Of a stretch of DNA of 15,942 bases, positions 7,619 through 15,942 are shown piece after piece. Source of the stretch: an uncultured Oscillibacter sp. (lineage in GTDB: Bacteria > Bacillota > Clostridia > Oscillospirales > Oscillospiraceae); assembly GCA_900548505.1 (NCBI GenBank), contig URKI01000055.1, forward strand, positions 1 through 15,942. Reading direction: 5' to 3'. The stretch's first letter is position 1. Every line of letters begins with the position of its first letter. Made by a program: the position numbers and the translations under genes. The notes beneath the pieces are model-generated. The model had not been told where the DNA came from, did not search any database, and saw only the letters and a list, made by a program, of their open reading frames with translations.

Positions 7619-7629
7619 TCCCTTTTTCC

Positions 7630-9735
7630 TTAGTCCTGGGGCTTGGTACGCTCGCTGACGATCTTATCCCGCAGGTTCTTGGGCAGCTCACAGTAGCTGT
7701 GAGGCTCCATGGTGTACTGACCACGGCCCTGAGTGGCAGAACGCAGGTCGGTAGCATAGCCAAACATGTTGGCCAGAGGCACCAGAGCGTCCACCTGCTG
7801 AGCGCCGGGACGGGCCTCCTGGCCCAGGATCTGGCCGCGGCGGGCGGTCAGGTCGCCGATCACGGTGCCCAGATAGTCGTCGGGAGCGATCACGGAAACC
7901 TTCATGATGGGCTCGAGCAGCACGGGATCCGCCTTGCGGCAGGCCTCCTTGAAGGCCATGGAACCGGCGATCTTGAACGCCATTTCAGAAGAGTCGACCT
8001 CGTGATAGGAGCCGTCGTACAGGGTGACCTTGACGTCCACAACGGGGAAGCCGGCCACAACGCCTGCCTGCAGAGCGCCGCGGATACCGGCGTCGACTGC
8101 GGGGATGAACTCCTTGGGGATCGCGCCGCCCACGACGGCGTTGACAAACTCGTAACCCTTGCCGGACTCGTTGGGCTCGACCTTGATCTTGACATGACCG
8201 TACTGGCCGGAACCACCGCTCTGGCGCTTGTACTTGGTGTCCTGATCCACAGCCTTCTTGATGGTCTCCTTGTAGGCGACCTGAGGCGCACCGACGTTGG
8301 CCTCCACCTTGAACTCGCGGAGCAGACGGTCCACGATGATCTCCAGGTGCAGCTCGCCCATGCCGGCGATGATGGTCTGACCGGTCTCTTCGTCCGTGTA
8401 GGTCTTGAAGGTGGGGTCCTCCTCGGCCAGCTTGATCAGGCCCATGGTCATCTTTTCCTGACCGGCCTTGGTCTTGGGCTCGATAGCCACGCGGATAACG
8501 GGCTCGGGGAACTCCATGGACTCCAGGATGATGGGGTGCTTCTCATCGCACAGGGTATCGCCGGTGGTGGTGTTCTTCAGACCCACGGCGGCGCCGATAT
8601 CGCCGGAGTAGACCTCCTCGATATCCTCCCGGTGGTTGGCGTGCATCTGCAGGATACGGCCCAGACGCTCCTTCTGGCTCTTGGTGGAGTTGAGCACCGT
8701 GGAACCAGTGGTGATGTGGCCGGAGTAGACGCGGAAGAAGCTCAGACGGCCCACATAGGGGTCGGTCATGATCTTGAACGCCAGAGCAGAGAAGGGAGCG
8801 TTATCGTCAGAGGGACGATCCTCCTCCTCATCCGTCTTGGGGTTGACGCCCTTGATGGCGGGGACGTCCACGGGAGAAGGCATATAATCCACGATGGCGT
8901 CCAGCAGCTTCTGCACACCCTTGTTCTTGTAAGAGGTGCCGCAGGTGACGGGAACCATCTCGTTGGCAATGGTAGCCTTCCGGATAGCAGCGCGGATCTT
9001 GTCCTGAGGAACTTCCTCGCCGCCCAGATACATCTCCATGATCTCATCGTCGAACATGGAAACAGCATCCATCAGCTTTTCGTGGTACTCGTTGGCCAGA
9101 TCCACCATGTCCTCGGGGATAGGCTCAACGCGCATGTCCTTGCCCAGGTCATCATAATAGATGTCGGCATCCATCTCCACCAGGTCGATGATACCCTTGA
9201 AGGTCTCCTCGGAGCCGATGGGCAGCTGGATGGGCACTGCGTTGCACTTGAGGCGGTCCTCAATCATGTGCAGCACGTTGTAGAAATCGGCACCCATGAT
9301 ATCCATCTTGTTGACGTAGATCATGCGGGGAACCTTATAGTTATCCGCCTGACGCCAAACGGTCTCGGACTGGGGCTCCACGCCGCCCTTGGCGCACAGA
9401 ACGGTCACAGAGCCGTCCAGCACGCGCAGAGAACGCTGGACCTCAACGGTGAAGTCCACGTGGCCCGGGGTGTCGATGATGTTGATACGGGTCTGGGGGA
9501 ACTGCTTCTTGGAACCGGACCAGAAGCAGGTGGTAGCAGCGGAGGTGATGGTGATACCACGCTCCTGCTCCTGCGCCATCCAGTCCATGGTGGCGGTACC
9601 ATCATGGGTCTCACCGATCTTATAGTTCACGCCGGTGTAGAACAAGATACGCTCGGTCGTCGTGGTCTTGCCCGCATCGATGTGAGCCATAATGCCGATA
9701 TTTCTGGTATTTTCAAGAGAAGTTTTTCTCGGCAT
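7630..9735 (-). CDS. fusA: translation elongation factor G
   Basis: A 701-residue translocation GTPase, full length. G1 is AHIDAGKT (17-24), G3 is DTPGH (88-92) and G4 is NKMD (142-145), with the switch I sequence QERGITITSAATT (57-69). Domain IV is present (RQSGGSGQYGHVKIKVEP), and the C-terminus has MFGYATDLRSATQGRGQYTMEPHSY. The ATG has AGGAG 7 bases upstream and sits only 15 bases after rpsG, so translation is probably linked. Sequence position in the str operon and length argue for the main EF-G rather than an EF-G2 or TetM-like paralogue. Confidence 0.99.
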   Translation of the reverse strand: MPRKTSLENTRNIGIMAHIDAGKTTTTERILFYTGVNYKIGETHDGTATMDWMAQEQERGITITSAATTCFWSGSKKQFPQTRINIIDTPGHVDFTVEVQRSLRVLDGSVTVLCAKGGVEPQSETVWRQADNYKVPRMIYVNKMDIMGADFYNVLHMIEDRLKCNAVPIQLPIGSEETFKGIIDLVEMDADIYYDDLGKDMRVEPIPEDMVDLANEYHEKLMDAVSMFDDEIMEMYLGGEEVPQDKIRAAIRKATIANEMVPVTCGTSYKNKGVQKLLDAIVDYMPSPVDVPAIKGVNPKTDEEEDRPSDDNAPFSALAFKIMTDPYVGRLSFFRVYSGHITTGSTVLNSTKSQKERLGRILQMHANHREDIEEVYSGDIGAAVGLKNTTTGDTLCDEKHPIILESMEFPEPVIRVAIEPKTKAGQEKMTMGLIKLAEEDPTFKTYTDEETGQTIIAGMGELHLEIIVDRLLREFKVEANVGAPQVAYKETIKKAVDQDTKYKRQSGGSGQYGHVKIKVEPNESGKGYEFVNAVVGGAIPKEFIPAVDAGIRGALQAGVVAGFPVVDVKVTLYDGSYHEVDSSEMAFKIAGSMAFKEACRKADPVLLEPIMKVSVIAPDDYLGTVIGDLTARRGQILGQEARPGAQQVDALVPLANMFGYATDLRSATQGRGQYTMEPHSYCELPKNLRDKIVSERTKPQD

Positions 9736-9750
9736 ACTGTTACTCCTAAC

Positions 9751-10221
9751 TTACCAGCGGAAATGTGCGAAGGCCTTGTTGGCCTCGGCGGCCTTGTGGA
9801 CTTCCTCGCGCTTCTTCACGGCAGCGCCGGTGTTGTTGGCGGCGTCCATGATCTCGCCGGCCAGACGCTCGGCCATGGTGCGCTCACCGCGGGCGCGGGC
9901 GTAAGCGGTCAGCCAGCGCAGACCCAGGGTCTGGCGACGGGCAGGACGCACTTCCATAGGCACCTGATAGTTGGCACCGCCCACGCGGCGGGCCTTGACT
10001 TCCAGGCTGGGCATGATATTCTCCATAGCCTGGGCAAATACTTCGGTGGGTTCCTTCTCGGTCTTCTCCTTGATCTGATCGAAGGCCGCGTAAACCACCT
10101 TCTGGGCTACGCCCTTCTTGCCGTCCAGCATCACGCTGTTGACGAGCTTCGTCACCAGCACAGAGCCGTATACGGGATCGGGCAGAACCTCTCTCTTGGG
10201 AACATTACCTCTTCTGGGCAC
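9751..10221 (-). CDS. rpsG: 30S ribosomal protein S7
   Basis: A 156-residue protein that nucleates assembly of the 30S head by binding the 3' domain of 16S rRNA. The start is GTG at 10221 (read as PRRGNVPKREVLPDPVYGS), with AAGGAGGG 7 bases upstream. The upstream ATG at 10239 lies immediately before the SD and would add six residues foreign to the family. KARRVGGANYQVPMEVRPARRQTLGLRWL is conserved, and the protein ends in FAHFRW. It is separated from rpsL by an unusually long 137-base spacer and from fusA by 15 bases. In E. coli S7 represses its own synthesis at the rpsL-rpsG spacer; whether that holds here is open. Confidence 0.98.
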   Translation of the reverse strand: MPRRGNVPKREVLPDPVYGSVLVTKLVNSVMLDGKKGVAQKVVYAAFDQIKEKTEKEPTEVFAQAMENIMPSLEVKARRVGGANYQVPMEVRPARRQTLGLRWLTAYARARGERTMAERLAGEIMDAANNTGAAVKKREEVHKAAEANKAFAHFRW

Positions 10222-10358
10222 TATGCTTCCCTCCTTCATAATGATTCTATGATCTCATAGGTACTCAAAAGGCAAAATTGCCTTCCGTGGATGCCTGCCA
10301 AAGAGGTGTCCCATATCTATGTGAACCTATTCGGCAAAGCTTTCAGAAAAAGAAGTCC
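10222..10358 (-). promoter_or_regulatory. structured rpsL-rpsG spacer, possible S7 leader
   Basis: No gene is seen in this 137-base gap. It holds two short perfect inverted repeats: AAGGCA/TGCCTT with a 4-nt loop (10269-10284) and CTATGA/TCATAG with a 2-nt centre (10247-10260). The second ends 10 bases before the AAGGAGGG of rpsG. Neither is followed by a proper T-run on the minus strand, so termination is unlikely. Position matches the S7 autoregulatory site of E. coli, but no sequence homology is claimed. Confidence 0.35.
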
Positions 10359-10775
10359 TTACTTGGACTTGGGCCGCTTGGCACCGTACTTGGAACGAGA
10401 CTGCATACGGCCATTGACGCCCTGGGTATCCAGAGTGCCACGGATGATGTGGTAACGGACACCGGGGAGGTCCTTGACACGACCGCCGCGGATCATAACC
10501 ACAGAGTGCTCCTGCAGGGAGTGGCCCACGCCGGGAATGTAGGCGGTGACCTCGTAGCCGTTGGTCAGACGCACACGGGCGATCTTACGCAGAGCGGAGT
10601 TGGGCTTCTTGGGGGTCGCGGTTCTCACGGCGGTGCACACGCCTCTCTTCTGGGGAGAAGGCAGATCGGTGGTCTTGGTCTTCAGGGTGTTCAGACCGAA
10701 CTGCAGAGCGGGAGAATTGGACTTGAAGGAAACCTGTTCTCTTCCTTTACGGACCAGCTGGTTAAAAGTAGGCAT
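10359..10775 (-). CDS. rpsL: 30S ribosomal protein S12
   Basis: A 138-residue decoding-centre protein. The ATG at 10775 (MPTFNQLVRKGRE) has AAGGAG 7 bases upstream; an in-frame start at 10796 precedes that SD. The N-terminal region (about 18-38) carries the extra residues usual in Firmicutes compared with the 124-residue E. coli protein. The streptomycin-relevant motifs are unaltered: TPKKPNS (54-60, lysines 56 and 57) and GGRVKDLPGVRYH (97-109, Lys101, Pro104). So no classical resistance substitution is visible. It follows the L7Ae-like gene by 93 bases. Confidence 0.98.
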   Translation of the reverse strand: MPTFNQLVRKGREQVSFKSNSPALQFGLNTLKTKTTDLPSPQKRGVCTAVRTATPKKPNSALRKIARVRLTNGYEVTAYIPGVGHSLQEHSVVMIRGGRVKDLPGVRYHIIRGTLDTQGVNGRMQSRSKYGAKRPKSK

Positions 10776-10868
10776 TGATGTTCTCCTTTCTTTCATATTT
10801 CTGGCAGCCTAAAACGGACAGCCTTTATTTTTTGCGGAAAGCCCGAAAGCTATTCCGAAAAAACCACA

Positions 10869-11114
10869 TTAATCCCGCAGGACGGCCACCACGCTGGCTC
10901 CCACCGTGATGCGGCAGGCCTTGCCCAGCTGGGCCATGGTGTATTCTGTCTCTACGGGGATACCGGCCTGGGCGCAATGTTCCGCCACCGGCTCGGTCAA
11001 CGCGGGATCGGCGTCGCAGGCGAGGTACACCTGACAGGCCCGTCCTTCCCGGACGGCCTTGCGGGACTGCTTCACGCCGATGACCTTCTCTTGGGAAGCA
11101 AGCTCCGAAATCAC
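10869..11114 (-). CDS. rplGB: L7Ae-like kink-turn RNA-binding ribosomal protein (RplGB/YbxF type)
   Basis: An 81-residue member of the L7Ae/L30e family. Conserved parts are EKVIGVKQSRKAVREG (9-24), which includes the RNA-contacting GVKQS, VYLACDADPALTEPV and MAQLGKACRITVGASVVAVL (60-79). The start is GTG at 11114, with AGGAGG 7 bases upstream; an ATG at 11165 lies at the predicted transcription start and is unlikely. It is the first gene after the str promoter, between rpoC and rpsL, the place YbxF holds in Bacillus. Family members bind kink-turn RNA; the role in translation is not well defined. I found no obvious kink-turn motif in its own leader. Confidence 0.9.
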   Translation of the reverse strand: MISELASQEKVIGVKQSRKAVREGRACQVYLACDADPALTEPVAEHCAQAGIPVETEYTMAQLGKACRITVGASVVAVLRD

Positions 11115-11171
11115 GGGATTTCCTCCTGAAACGCATGGCAAAATTCGCAGAATATATCCGCGCAAGTTGGA

Positions 11172-11200
11172 ATTATAGCATGGAGTGGGTCAATCGTCAA
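11172..11200 (-). promoter_or_regulatory. strong sigma-A promoter of the str operon
   Basis: On the minus strand TTGACG (11195-11200) and TATAAT (11172-11177) are exactly 17 bases apart, eleven of twelve bases matching consensus. The region just upstream of -35 (11201-11232) is A/T-rich and could act as an UP element. The start is predicted near 11165, about 50 nt before rplGB. This should drive rplGB-rpsL-rpsG-fusA-tuf independently of rpoBC. Confidence 0.88.
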
Positions 11201-11306
11201 GTATTTCCGCAAAATGGATTTTTATTTTTTGCATTTCCCTGCAAATCAATGTTTATCCGTTTATTTCCGCCCTTTGTGACGGGCATATCCGTTCTTATAT
11301 AAGAGG

Positions 11307-11336
11307 CGGAGGACCGCGGATGGCCGCGGTCCTCCG
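11307..11336 (-). terminator. GC-rich hairpin after rpoC, weak or partial terminator
   Basis: A perfect 13-bp stem CGGAGGACCGCGG / CCGCGGTCCTCCG with a 4-nt loop begins 18 bases after the rpoC stop. On the minus strand it is followed by CCTCTTATATAAG rather than a T-run, so intrinsic termination may be incomplete. Partial read-through into the str operon is possible. Confidence 0.65.
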
Positions 11337-11354
11337 TAGCGATGTTGGAAAAAA

Positions 11355-15140
<3,786 letters not shown>

Positions 15141-15158
15141 ATTGCGATTTCCTCCTTC

Positions 15159-15202
15159 AATGATTCAGAATAGATTGTTTGACGAACGGAGCTGATTCTG
15201 AA

Positions 15203-15207
<5 letters not shown>
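15159..15207 (-). repeat. perfect 13-bp inverted repeat at the rpoB/rpoC junction
   Basis: AATGATTCAGAAT (15159-15171) and ATTCTGAATCATT (15195-15207) are exact inverted copies around a 23-base loop. In the transcript the 5' arm contains the rpoB stop codon and the 3' arm ends one base before GAAGGAGG, the rpoC SD. There is no T-run, so it is not a terminator. Its position suggests a role in coupling rpoC translation to rpoB termination. Confidence 0.85.
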
Positions 15208-15907
<700 letters not shown>

Positions 15908-15942
15908 CTGTCTCTTATACACATCTCCGAGCCCACGAGACC
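15908..15942 (-). other. Illumina Nextera read-2 adapter (artefact)
   Basis: Bases 15908-15926 are CTGTCTCTTATACACATCT, the reverse complement of the 19-bp Tn5 mosaic end. Bases 15927-15941 are CCGAGCCCACGAGAC, the reverse complement of the read-2 adapter. The final C would be the first base of the i7 index and agrees with the index seen at the other end. This is library sequence left in the assembly. Confidence 0.98.

Noticed and set aside
7558..10260. Open frame of 900 codons on the plus strand opposite fusA and rpsG
   Set aside because: Same antisense effect; rich in His/Gly/Leu/Val, crosses two real genes and their gap, and no SD stands before its start.
10441..10630. Streptomycin resistance substitution in S12
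   Set aside because: The residues around both classical sites (TPKKPNS and GGRVKDLPGVRYH) are wild type.
10841..10863. Stem-loop CGGAA-T-AGC / GCT-TTCCG after the L7Ae-like gene as a terminator
   Set aside because: On the minus strand it is followed by CAAAAAATAAAGG, with no T-run, and terminating there would cut off the essential rpsL-tuf genes.

Overview
This is a GC-rich bacterial contig carrying housekeeping genes. Both ends are Illumina Nextera adapter sequence (1-53 and 15908-15942), so the genomic DNA is 54-15907 and both terminal genes are cut by the assembly. Gene order, SD-rich starts, and the EF-Tu, RpoB and S12 sequences point to a Firmicute of class Clostridia. The DUF4830 protein, the FtsEX/M23/S41 cluster and the GC-rich codon use fit a gut Oscillospiraceae-type organism (Flavonifractor/Lawsonibacter-like). 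That family placement is inference from memory, not a search.

All genes but one are on the minus strand. Read in the direction of transcription, from high to low coordinates, the right half is the rpoB-rpoC and str block: the end of rpoB, rpoC, a GC-rich hairpin, a near-consensus promoter, then the L7Ae-like gene rplGB, rpsL, rpsG, fusA and tuf, ending at a strong terminator at 6268-6303. This makes the RNA polymerase beta and beta' subunits, two 30S proteins and both elongation factors. A small membrane-anchored DUF4830 protein on the plus strand (5794-6255) converges on tuf.

The left half holds an RsuA-type rRNA pseudouridine synthase (4987-5712), transcribed divergently from the DUF4830 gene. 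Then comes a CdaR/PucR-type regulator with its own promoter and terminator. Last is a cell-division cluster with its own promoter: ftsE, ftsX, a secreted coiled-coil M23 peptidase, and the N-terminal part of an S41 (CtpA-like) peptidase. FtsEX probably controls the M23 enzyme across the membrane, with the S41 protease as a possible processing or turnover factor.

No gene-free stretch exceeds 300 bases; the longest is 3459-3736, which holds the ftsE leader, promoter and the regulator's terminator. I saw no CRISPR array, insertion sequence, tRNA, rRNA, phage gene or unknown multi-gene system. The points worth a second look are regulatory: a perfect 13-bp inverted repeat at the rpoB/rpoC junction, a structured rpsL-rpsG spacer, three TTTTCGWCAAAA-like elements over the CdaR-type promoter, and a hairpin leader before ftsE. 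The adapter ends would put false residues into any predicted terminal protein.
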